Of a stretch of DNA of 7,550 nucleotides, positions 1 through 5,336 are shown in pieces. Within the stretch, counting starts at the first letter, position 1; each line of letters opens with the position of its first letter. The stretch is taken from the NCBI GenBank assembly GCA_003235465.1, contig QJWD01000135.1, forward strand, positions 1-7,550, in the 5' to 3' direction. The stretch comes from Nitrospirota bacterium. Lineage in GTDB: Bacteria > Nitrospinota > Nitrospinia > Nitrospinales > VA-1. Made by a program: the position numbers and the translations under genes. Below the pieces are notes generated by a model. The model saw only the letters and a list, made by a program, of their open reading frames with translations. It ran no database searches and was not told where the DNA came from.

Positions 1-30
1 TTTCCCGTTTTGCCTGCCCGGCGAGAGGCA

Positions 31-106
31 TGGTGGGCGGAACAGGGCTCGAACCTGTGACCCCCGGCTTGTAAGGCCGGTGCTCTTCCAGCTGAGCTAT
101 CCGCCC
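31..106 (-). tRNA. tRNA-Val, anticodon UAC
   Basis: Read on the minus strand, the sequence folds into a complete 76-nt cloverleaf. The acceptor stem pairs GGGCGGA with TCCGCCC, the D arm is GCTC/GAGC, the anticodon stem is CCGGC/GCCGG and the T arm is ACAGG/CCTGT around TTCGAGC. The seven-base anticodon loop CTTACAA places TAC at positions 34-36, which reads GUA valine codons. The 3' CCA is encoded in the DNA (31-33 on the plus strand). A strong promoter lies just upstream on the same strand (157-185). No intrinsic terminator is visible in the 30 bases left before the window edge, so it may be followed by further genes outside the window. Confidence 0.96.
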
Positions 107-156
107 TCACCTCTTTCGACCGGCGTTCAAAGCCCTCGGGCAAGAGGGAATTCGCG

Positions 157-185
157 AGTATAATTTCGCGCCCCGGCCGTGTCAA
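157..185 (-). promoter_or_regulatory. sigma70-type promoter of tRNA-Val
   Basis: On the minus strand a consensus -35 box TTGACA (plus-strand 180-185) is followed after exactly 17 bases by TATACT (157-162). The base run after the -10 is GC-rich (CGCG), a discriminator type common at stable-RNA promoters in well-studied bacteria. Transcription would start near 150, about 44 bases before the mature tRNA 5' end at 106. Box match and spacing are seen directly; use of the promoter is inferred. Confidence 0.8.
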
Positions 186-240
186 GGGATTTCATGTCGG
201 CGCTTCCCGAATCCGATACCGGGCTTTTGAGGATAAAGGA

Positions 241-269
241 TTGACACCTCCGGTGACTGGTTATATGAT
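241..269 (+). promoter_or_regulatory. sigma70-type promoter of the GAF-mreB unit
   Basis: A consensus TTGACA (241-246) is followed after 17 bases by TATGAT (264-269), giving a predicted start near 276. It points toward the GAF protein and mreB, leaving a leader of roughly 85-95 nt. It lies back to back with the tRNA promoter; the two -35 boxes are 55 bases apart. The AT-rich stretch after the -10 contrasts with the GC-rich surroundings and supports a real promoter region. Confidence 0.75.
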
Positions 270-280
270 TGTTTTTAAAA

Positions 281-328
281 TGGTTCTTTGAACCACGCGA
301 AGCGCCGTCAACTTCGGCTTTTCGAACC
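281..328 (+). promoter_or_regulatory. 5' leader with alternative short hairpins
   Basis: The predicted leader before the GAF gene holds a 6-bp stem with a TTT loop (281-295, TGGTTC pairing with GAACCA). A second, imperfect hairpin covers 299-323 (GAAGCGCCG with CGGCTTTTC, one mismatch and one wobble). A second GAACC copy at 324-328 could also pair with GGTTC at 282-286, so two mutually exclusive folds can be drawn. This could be an attenuator-like element or chance; no known riboswitch class is recognised. Confidence 0.25.
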
Positions 329-360
329 TTTGACCTGGGTTTCGGGGCGCCCTCCCCGCA

Positions 361-1785
361 TTGTGGCTGATGGTCATTCCCGACATTCTCTCGCACCTCA
401 TCGAACTTGCGGCCAACGTCTCCAACGCGTTCACGGTGGCGCTGTTTCGCCTCGACGGCGACGGCAGCCACATCACCGCCAGGGAGCACCTGTCGCTTTC
501 CAAGAGCTTCAAGGCCGGCGTCCGCATTGCGGTGGGCGAGGGGCCTGTCGGCCAGGCGGTGGCCACCGGCGAGGCCGTCCTCATCGATCATTTCGATCCG
601 AGGGCGACGCCGCTTTCCATCTACGACAAGGAAGAAAATTTAAAGAGCGTCCTCGTGGTGCCAGTTAAGGGCGACCGCCTGGAAGGGGCGCTTTTGGTGG
701 CGAGCAAGGAGGCCTACAGCTTTTCCACGAAATTGCAGAAGATCCTCACCGGCTTCGCCGAGCAGATGGCCTGGCACTTAAAGCAGGAGCAGGGCCTGCC
801 CGGCGAAAAGGGCGGCATCTGGCCTTCGGTGCACAAGATGAACGTGTTCAGCCGCCTCATCGCCGAAGCGGGCGACCGCGAGGCGGTGGCCGCGAGGCTG
901 GTTGAAACGCCGCCCTCGGTGTTGCGCTGCGACGCCATCGCCGTCATCTGGTTCGACAAGAAGGGCGAGGTGGGCCGGGTGCAGGGCCAGCGCGGCTTCG
1001 TGCAGGAGCTCTCGGGCATGGAGGTGATCGCGGGCAAGGGCCTCGCCGGTTCCGTCGCGAAAACGAAATCGTCCATTTTAACGCGGCTGACGGGGCACGC
1101 GGAACCGGTGGTGTTTTCCGACAAGGAAAAGCCAGAAGCCCTGGGCTCGCTCGCCGCGGTGCCCATCGTGCACGGGGAAAAGCTCCTCGGCGTTTTGGTG
1201 TGCGGGTCGAGAAAGCCCGACGGCCTCTCCAACCCCGATCTTGAAAAACTTTCGCTGCTCGCCTCCACGGCGGCGGTTTCGCCCGGCTCCAAGGCCGACG
1301 CCGCCCCGCAGGGGGAAAAGCTGGATGCGGTCACGGGGCTGCCCAACCGCCTCTTTCTTGCCGCGCACGAGAAGAGCCTGGATGAAAAAATCCGCGCGGC
1401 GAGCGGGCCGGTGTTCTTTCTGGCGGCGCGGGTGACCAACCTTTCCAGGGTGCGGACCACCTTCGGCAAGGCCACGGTGGAGGCGCTCCTCAGGCAGATG
1501 GCCGCGGGCTTCTCCAAGGTGATGCCCTCGCCCAAGTACATCTTCAAGACTGAGGAAGACGCGTTTCTCATCCTCCTCTTAAACCGCCCGCGCGAGGCGG
1601 TTCTCGCCCTCGAGACCAAGCTCAGCAACCTGTTCGAGAACAAGCCGATCTTCGTTCACGGCAACGCCATCCGCATCAAGGTGGAGTGGGGCGTTTCCGC
1701 GTTCGGGGAGGATGGCCAGAAGGTTCTCGAACTGGCGGACACAGCCTTCGCCCGCCAAAAGGAGGCCCTGCTTCCGAGCGTCTAA
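361..1785 (+). CDS. Double-GAF protein with degenerate GGDEF-like domain
   Basis: The 474-residue protein has no signal peptide or membrane helix and should be cytoplasmic. Residues about 10-142 and 160-305 form two GAF-like domains (GVRIAVGEGPVGQAVATGE and GKGLAGSVAKTKSSIL are typical GAF turns), expected to bind a small ligand or partner. A linker leads to residues 320-470, which resemble a diguanylate cyclase: DAVTGLPNR (322-330) matches the D-x-L-T-G-L-x-N-R hallmark and WGVSAF (443-448) the late GGDEF-family strand. The active-site loop, however, reads FKTEEDAF (395-402) where RxGGDEF is expected, so cyclase activity is unlikely; a binding or structural role is inferred. The start is uncertain: TTG at 361 or ATG at 370, neither with a clear Shine-Dalgarno sequence. 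An in-frame stop at 331 limits upstream extension. The stop overlaps the mreB ATG by one base, so translation is probably coupled. Confidence 0.88.
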   Translation: MWLMVIPDILSHLIELAANVSNAFTVALFRLDGDGSHITAREHLSLSKSFKAGVRIAVGEGPVGQAVATGEAVLIDHFDPRATPLSIYDKEENLKSVLVVPVKGDRLEGALLVASKEAYSFSTKLQKILTGFAEQMAWHLKQEQGLPGEKGGIWPSVHKMNVFSRLIAEAGDREAVAARLVETPPSVLRCDAIAVIWFDKKGEVGRVQGQRGFVQELSGMEVIAGKGLAGSVAKTKSSILTRLTGHAEPVVFSDKEKPEALGSLAAVPIVHGEKLLGVLVCGSRKPDGLSNPDLEKLSLLASTAAVSPGSKADAAPQGEKLDAVTGLPNRLFLAAHEKSLDEKIRAASGPVFFLAARVTNLSRVRTTFGKATVEALLRQMAAGFSKVMPSPKYIFKTEEDAFLILLLNRPREAVLALETKLSNLFENKPIFVHGNAIRIKVEWGVSAFGEDGQKVLELADTAFARQKEALLPSV

Positions 1786-2816
1786 TGGCCGCCCTCCTTA
1801 ACAAATTCTTCGGCATGTTCTCTTCCGATCTGGCGATGGATCTCGGAACCGCCAACACCCTCGTTCACATCAAGGGCCAGGGCATCGTCCTCGACGAGCC
1901 GTCCATCGTCGCCCTCGACAAGGAAAGCGGCGAGGTGCTGGCGGTGGGGCTGGAGGCCAAGCAGATGTTCGGCCGCACCCATTCGAAGGTGATCACCATC
2001 CGGCCTCTCAAGGACGGCGTGATCGCCGACTTCAACGTCACCAACAAGATGATCAATTATTTCCTCAAGAAGGTGCTCAAGAAGCAGCGCTTCATGAAGC
2101 CGATGATGGTGGTGGGCGTGCCCACCTGCATCACCCAGGTGGAGAAGAAAGCGGTGATCGACGCGTCGCTCATGGCGGGCGTGCGCGAGGTGCACCTGGT
2201 GGAGGAGCCGATGGCGGCGGCGGTCGGCGTCGGCATCCCGGTGGACAAGGCCGAGGGCAACATGGTGGTCGACATCGGCGGCGGCACCTCCGATGTCGCG
2301 GTGGTCTCGCTTTCGACCATCGCCTACGGCGAATCGGTGCGGATGGCCGGCGACATGCTCGACGAGGCCATCGTCCGCTTCATGCGCCTGCAGCATCACC
2401 TGAACATCGGCGTCTTCGAGGCGGAAGCCGCGAAGATCGCCGTGGGCAGCGCCATCGAGCTGAAAAAGCCCCTCTCCACCGAAATCCGAGGCATCAACGT
2501 CAAAACCGGCGTCCCCACGTCGCTCAAGGTGAGCGACGGCGAAATCCGCGATGCGCTCAGGGAACCCCTCGGTAACATCATCACGGCGGTGTTTAGGGCG
2601 CTGGAAAAAACGCCGCCCGAACTCTCCGCCGACATCCATTCCAACGGCATCCACCTGACCGGCGGCGGCGCCCTCCTGCGCGGCCTGGACAAACTGCTGG
2701 AGGAGCGGACCACCCTCAAGGTCTTCATTCCCGAATCGCCCCTGCTCAGCATCGTTCAGGGGGCCGGGGCCATCCTCGATAATTTCCAGGAAATGAAAAG
2801 CGTCTGTATTAATTGA
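1785..2816 (+). CDS. mreB: Rod shape-determining protein MreB
   Basis: This 343-residue actin homologue has the usual MreB length. It polymerises into membrane-associated filaments that guide the elongation peptidoglycan machinery. Actin-fold motifs are intact: phosphate-1 loop DLGTANT (19-25), EEPMAAAVG (140-148), phosphate-2 loop DIGGGTSD (163-170) and adenosine motif LTGGGALLRG (291-300). TSD replaces the more common TTE after the phosphate-2 glycines. The N-terminal MAALLNKFFGMFSSD is the amphipathic membrane-anchor type. The ATG at 1785 was chosen because it begins at the family's normal N-terminus and overlaps the TAA of the GAF gene by one base; a GTG farther upstream (1686) would add residues encoded inside that gene. 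A GGAGG at 1761-1765 is too far for a normal ribosome site, which favours coupling. No mreC or mreD follows. Confidence 0.97.
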   Translation: MAALLNKFFGMFSSDLAMDLGTANTLVHIKGQGIVLDEPSIVALDKESGEVLAVGLEAKQMFGRTHSKVITIRPLKDGVIADFNVTNKMINYFLKKVLKKQRFMKPMMVVGVPTCITQVEKKAVIDASLMAGVREVHLVEEPMAAAVGVGIPVDKAEGNMVVDIGGGTSDVAVVSLSTIAYGESVRMAGDMLDEAIVRFMRLQHHLNIGVFEAEAAKIAVGSAIELKKPLSTEIRGINVKTGVPTSLKVSDGEIRDALREPLGNIITAVFRALEKTPPELSADIHSNGIHLTGGGALLRGLDKLLEERTTLKVFIPESPLLSIVQGAGAILDNFQEMKSVCIN

Positions 2817-2842
2817 ATCCGGCGGCGCTTTTCTAGTAGAAT
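2813..2842 (+). promoter_or_regulatory. Probable promoter of the Cys-rich protein/ferredoxin pair
   Basis: TTGAAT (2813-2818), overlapping the mreB stop codon, is followed after 18 bases by TAGAAT (2837-2842). The predicted start near 2849 leaves a short leader containing a strong ribosome site AGGGGG (2865-2870), four bases before the ATG at 2875. Each box differs from consensus and the spacer is one base longer than ideal, so read-through from mreB remains an alternative. Confidence 0.45.
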
Positions 2843-2874
2843 GGCGGTCACACAGCAAAAGGGCAGGGGGTCGC

Positions 2875-3210
2875 ATGGCGGGGAAACCGAAAGACCGCGT
2901 CTGCAGCGAGTGCAAGGCCAAGGTGCCCGAGAGGCCGACGGTGATCGACTTCGAGGGCCAGGAGATTTTCCTGTTCCATCCCGTCGTTTGCGCCGCCTGC
3001 CTTACGTCGCTGTGCGAGCGCTACGCCACGGTTTGCGCGAACTGCGGCGGCGCCATCCCCCCCTATTCGCAGGTCGGGGTGCTCAAGGATGACAGCGGCG
3101 GCCGCCAGTTCGTCCACATGAGCACCGCCTGCCACACGGTGGGCAGTGCGTTCCACGGCTATTGGGGCCGGGGAAAACTTCATCAATTCGTCGAAATCGA
3201 AGCATGCTGA
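2875..3210 (+). CDS. Small cysteine-rich, putative zinc-binding protein
   Basis: I do not recognise this 111-residue protein. It has no signal peptide or membrane helix. It carries nine cysteines, three arranged as CxxC pairs (10/13, 39/42, 54/57), plus Cys47, Cys86 and a C-terminal Cys111. His81, His87 and His94 lie close to Cys86. The spacing of CANC (54-57) to HMSTAC (81-86) looks like a treble-clef or LIM-like zinc site, and 10/13 with 39/42 could make a second zinc ribbon. Metal binding is therefore inferred, not proven. The ATG is set by a good ribosome site, AGGGGG at 2865-2870. Its last 7 bases (ATGCTGA) overlap the start of the ferredoxin gene, so the two proteins are probably made together. 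It could be a zinc structural protein, a regulator, or an Fe-S assembly partner of the ferredoxin. Confidence 0.82.
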   Translation: MAGKPKDRVCSECKAKVPERPTVIDFEGQEIFLFHPVVCAACLTSLCERYATVCANCGGAIPPYSQVGVLKDDSGGRQFVHMSTACHTVGSAFHGYWGRGKLHQFVEIEAC

Positions 3211-3497
3211 ACATCACATTTGAAAAACAGAACCGGACGCTGAAGGCCGAAGCGGGCGAGAACCTGCGCGAGCTTGCGATCAAAAACAAGCTGAGCGTGT
3301 ACCCGCACCTGTTCAAGATTCTCAACTGCCGGGGTCGCGGCCTGTGCACCTCCTGCACGGTGGAGATCGTGTCCGGCAAGGTGGCGCCGAGAAACGACAT
3401 CGAACAGGAAAAGCTGGCGAAGAAAAAGAACCCCAACCTGCGCCTCGCCTGCCAGGTGACGGTGGAAGACGACTTGGTGGTCCGCACCCACGTTTAA
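3204..3497 (+). CDS. Plant-type [2Fe-2S] ferredoxin
   Basis: The 97-residue product is the size of a stand-alone 2Fe-2S ferredoxin. The cluster ligands are Cys42, Cys48 and Cys51 (C-x5-C-x2-C in NCRGRGLCTSC) and Cys83 in LRLACQV, the standard fourth ligand near the C-terminus. It should be a cytoplasmic one-electron carrier; its partner enzyme cannot be told from the sequence. The ATG at 3204 was chosen because it gives the normal ferredoxin N-terminus and overlaps the upstream stop; an upstream TTG at 3162 would add 14 residues encoded inside the previous gene. The region before the ATG has no strong ribosome site, consistent with translational coupling to the Cys-rich protein. The chain is rich in Lys and Arg, notably RNDIEQEKLAKKKN, which is less acidic than many plant-type ferredoxins. 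Confidence 0.93.
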   Translation: MLNITFEKQNRTLKAEAGENLRELAIKNKLSVYPHLFKILNCRGRGLCTSCTVEIVSGKVAPRNDIEQEKLAKKKNPNLRLACQVTVEDDLVVRTHV

Positions 3498-3739
3498 GCG
3501 CCTCCTGGCGGCCTGGCCGGGGGCTGAAACGCCTCCTGGGCTGTTTGCGCCAAGGCCGGCCGGTTTGTTCGCCCCTTCCCCTTCGGATGGCGAATATCCG
3601 CCTTTTCTCCCGGCGGCGGGCCCTGTAAAACCGTTGCCCCCGCCCGCCAGCATGCCAGGCCCTTGTCGGCGCCTCCCGCCGGATGGGCCATCCCGCAAAA
3701 CCCATTGACATTCACCTGTTAAAATTTCAAAATAAATCA
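3498..3739 (+). other. Intergenic gap between ferredoxin and JAMM genes
   Basis: This 242-bp stretch has no convincing reading frame with codon use like the neighbours. It contains a 10-base direct repeat CGCCTCCTGG (3499-3508 and 3530-3539), the palindrome GGCCGGCC (3554-3561), and a weak 4-bp hairpin followed by TTTTCT (3589-3608) that is at best a poor terminator. At its right end lie the TTGACA box and AT-rich island described as the JAMM promoter. It probably separates two transcription units. Confidence 0.5.
3705..3733 (+). promoter_or_regulatory. Candidate promoter of the JAMM operon, possibly leaderless
   Basis: A perfect TTGACA (3705-3710) sits in the gap before the JAMM gene. With a 17-base spacer the -10 would be CAAAAT (3728-3733), matching four of six consensus bases, inside an AT-rich island. 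Transcription would start at about 3740, which is the A of the likely ATG, and no ribosome site is visible before that ATG. The arrangement therefore suggests a leaderless mRNA. The weak -10 keeps confidence moderate. Confidence 0.5.
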
Positions 3740-4201
3740 ATGTTCCCGTTCGTGAAAGACTGCCTGGAGGACATCCATCGTCACGCGATCGAGGAATACC
3801 CGTTTGAGTGCTGCGGCATCGTGATCGGCAAGCCGGAGCCGGAGGGGGAGCACATCCTCTACCGGTGCACCAACATCCAGAACCGGCTGCACGAGAAGGA
3901 TCCCGCCACGTTCACGCGGGACGCGAGAACGGCATTCTACATCGACCCAAAGGAGCTCATGGGCATCCTCAGGGAGGCGGAAAAGCGGGGAATGGGCATC
4001 AAGCTGTTTTACCATTCCCACCCCGAGCACGACGCCTACTTCTCCGAGGAAGATGAAAGAATGGCCCTGTTCGACGGCGAGCCCGTCTACCCCGAGGCCT
4101 GCTACCTGGTGGTCTCGGTGATCGGCGGCAAGGTCGAACGCCAGGCGCTGTTCGCCTGGGACGAAAGCGAGAGAGTCTTTGCCGAGCGCAAGGACGATTG
4201 A
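3740..4201 (+). CDS. JAMM/MPN+ (Mov34/PAD-1, M67) metalloprotease-like protein
   Basis: This 153-residue protein carries a complete JAMM zinc site: Glu23 in EEYPFECCG, then H92-S-H94-P followed by Ser102 and Asp105, matching E...HxHx7Sx2D. Prokaryotic stand-alone JAMM proteins of this size cleave C-terminal extensions or adducts from ubiquitin-like sulfur carriers of the ThiS/MoaD type, or act in cysteine and cofactor sulfur pathways. The substrate here is unknown, since no ThiS/MoaD gene is in the window. The protein is cytoplasmic, without signal or membrane segments. The ATG at 3740 was chosen because family members begin about 20 residues before the EYPxECCG motif; an in-frame ATG at 3683 would add 19 residues lying across the putative promoter. 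It opens the five-gene run that continues with Fe-S proteins, suggesting a link to sulfur or cluster metabolism. Confidence 0.9.
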   Translation: MFPFVKDCLEDIHRHAIEEYPFECCGIVIGKPEPEGEHILYRCTNIQNRLHEKDPATFTRDARTAFYIDPKELMGILREAEKRGMGIKLFYHSHPEHDAYFSEEDERMALFDGEPVYPEACYLVVSVIGGKVERQALFAWDESERVFAERKDD

Positions 4202-4226
4202 TCCTTATTCGAAACAACTCTGTTGA

Positions 4227-4490
<264 letters not shown>

Positions 4491-4522
4491 TGACCGGCTT
4501 AAATTGAACCAGAGGACAACCC

Positions 4523-4744
4523 ATGCGGGATGAAGTCGAAGCGGTGCTGGACACCCTGCGCCCGGCGCTCATGGCCGACGGCGGCAACGTGGAGCTGGTG
4601 GATGTCGACGACGGCGTGGTGAAGGTGCGCCTGGTCGGCGCGTGCAGTTCCTGCTCCAGCTCGACGATGACGCTCAAGATGGGCATCGAACGGGCGCTGA
4701 AAAAGGCCATCCCCATGGTGCGCTGCATCGAAGCGGTGGAATGA
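4523..4744 (+). CDS. NifU C-terminal (NFU) domain Fe-S carrier
   Basis: This 73-residue protein is a stand-alone NFU domain, the C-terminal module of NifU. The family holds a transient [4Fe-4S] cluster, usually between two subunits, and hands it to target apoproteins. The key CxxC is present as C41-S-S-C44 inside the family signature [19 protein letters not shown], preceded by the typical [16 protein letters not shown]. Cys68 is an additional cysteine. An AGAGGA at 4511-4516 six bases before the ATG supports the start. Its TGA overlaps the start of the TlpA gene by 4 bases (ATGA). Placement right after a two-cluster ferredoxin suggests that ferredoxin or another nearby Fe-S protein as a client, which is inference. 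Confidence 0.95.
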   Translation: MRDEVEAVLDTLRPALMADGGNVELVDVDDGVVKVRLVGACSSCSSSTMTLKMGIERALKKAIPMVRCIEAVE

Positions 4745-5289
4745 GGCCGCTCAATCCGTTAACCCTCGCCTCGAAGCTTTCCATGAAACTGAAGGTTCTG
4801 ACAATCGGCTTAACCCTCGTCATGGCGCTCCTTATCGCCCAGGGCGCGGGACAAGCGGGCGATGAGGTCCAGGCGTCGGGTTTTACCCTGACCTCGCTCG
4901 AAGGGGAAGACGTCAGCCTCGATCATTACCGCGGCCAGTACGTCCTCCTCAACTTCTGGGCCACCTGGTGCGGCCCCTGCAAGGTGGAGATGCCCTCGCT
5001 GGAGGCCCTGCACCAGCGCTTCAAGTCGGACAATTTAAAAGTGCTCGCCGTGTCCAACGACATGTTCGGCGAAAAGGTCGTGCGCCCCTATATCGAAGCC
5101 AATAAACTTTCTTTCACCGTCCTGCTCGATCAGCAGCTGGAGGTGAGCCATCAGTACGGCGTGGTCTCCCTGCCGACCACCTTCCTGATCGACCCCGAGG
5201 GGAACATCATCGGCGCGCTGCGCGGCGCGGAAGACTGGAGCCGGCCCAACACCCTGTCGTATTTCGAAGACCTGCTCAAGAAAAGCTGA
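4741..5289 (+). CDS. TlpA/ResA-like exported thioredoxin-fold protein
   Basis: The product of 182 residues begins with a positively charged segment and a hydrophobic stretch (about 19-35), then GAGQAGDE, so it is an exported or membrane-anchored thiol-disulfide protein. The redoxin fold follows: [10 protein letters not shown] gives the CxxC active site (Cys77, Cys80) and [11 protein letters not shown] carries the cis-proline (Pro145). Family members reduce disulfides outside the cytoplasm, for example in cytochrome c or copper-centre maturation. The start is uncertain. ATG 4741 overlaps the NFU stop by ATGA, which fits coupling; ATG 4783 (residue 15) would give a shorter, more classical signal peptide beginning MKLKVL. 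It directly precedes the CcdA fusion gene, a membrane electron donor of the kind that reduces TlpA-like proteins, so the two probably work together. Confidence 0.94.
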   Translation: MRPLNPLTLASKLSMKLKVLTIGLTLVMALLIAQGAGQAGDEVQASGFTLTSLEGEDVSLDHYRGQYVLLNFWATWCGPCKVEMPSLEALHQRFKSDNLKVLAVSNDMFGEKVVRPYIEANKLSFTVLLDQQLEVSHQYGVVSLPTTFLIDPEGNIIGALRGAEDWSRPNTLSYFEDLLKKS

Positions 5290-5336
5290 GCCCAGCCCCT
5301 GGCGGCGCCTCCCGCAAGCGGCGCGCGCCGACGACC

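Noticed and set aside
11..30. Inverted repeat TGCCT/AGGCA downstream of the tRNA
   Set aside because: It is a 5-bp stem with a 10-base loop and, on the tRNA strand, is followed by A residues rather than U, so it is not a terminator.
159..164. Perfect TATAAT on the plus strand
   Set aside because: No -35-like box lies 16-18 bases upstream. The same bases form part of the well-placed minus-strand -10 of the tRNA promoter.
714..1643. Minus-strand open frame of 309 residues opposite the GAF gene
   Set aside because: It is a shadow of the plus-strand double-GAF gene, Ser/Arg/Pro-rich, with no motifs.
1782..2921. Long minus-strand open frame of 379 residues opposite mreB
   Set aside because: It is antisense to the well-supported mreB and rich in His, Arg, Asp and Ala, as expected from a high-G+C shadow frame. 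It has no recognisable domain.
3499..3539. Direct repeat CGCCTCCTGG, two copies 31 bases apart
   Set aside because: Two 10-base copies in a G+C-rich gap are easily chance; there is no third copy and no regular spacing, so it is not a repeat array.
3589..3608. GGCG/CGCC hairpin followed by TTTTCT as a terminator after the ferredoxin gene
   Set aside because: The stem is only 4 bp and lies 90 bases past the stop. It is too weak to call an intrinsic terminator.
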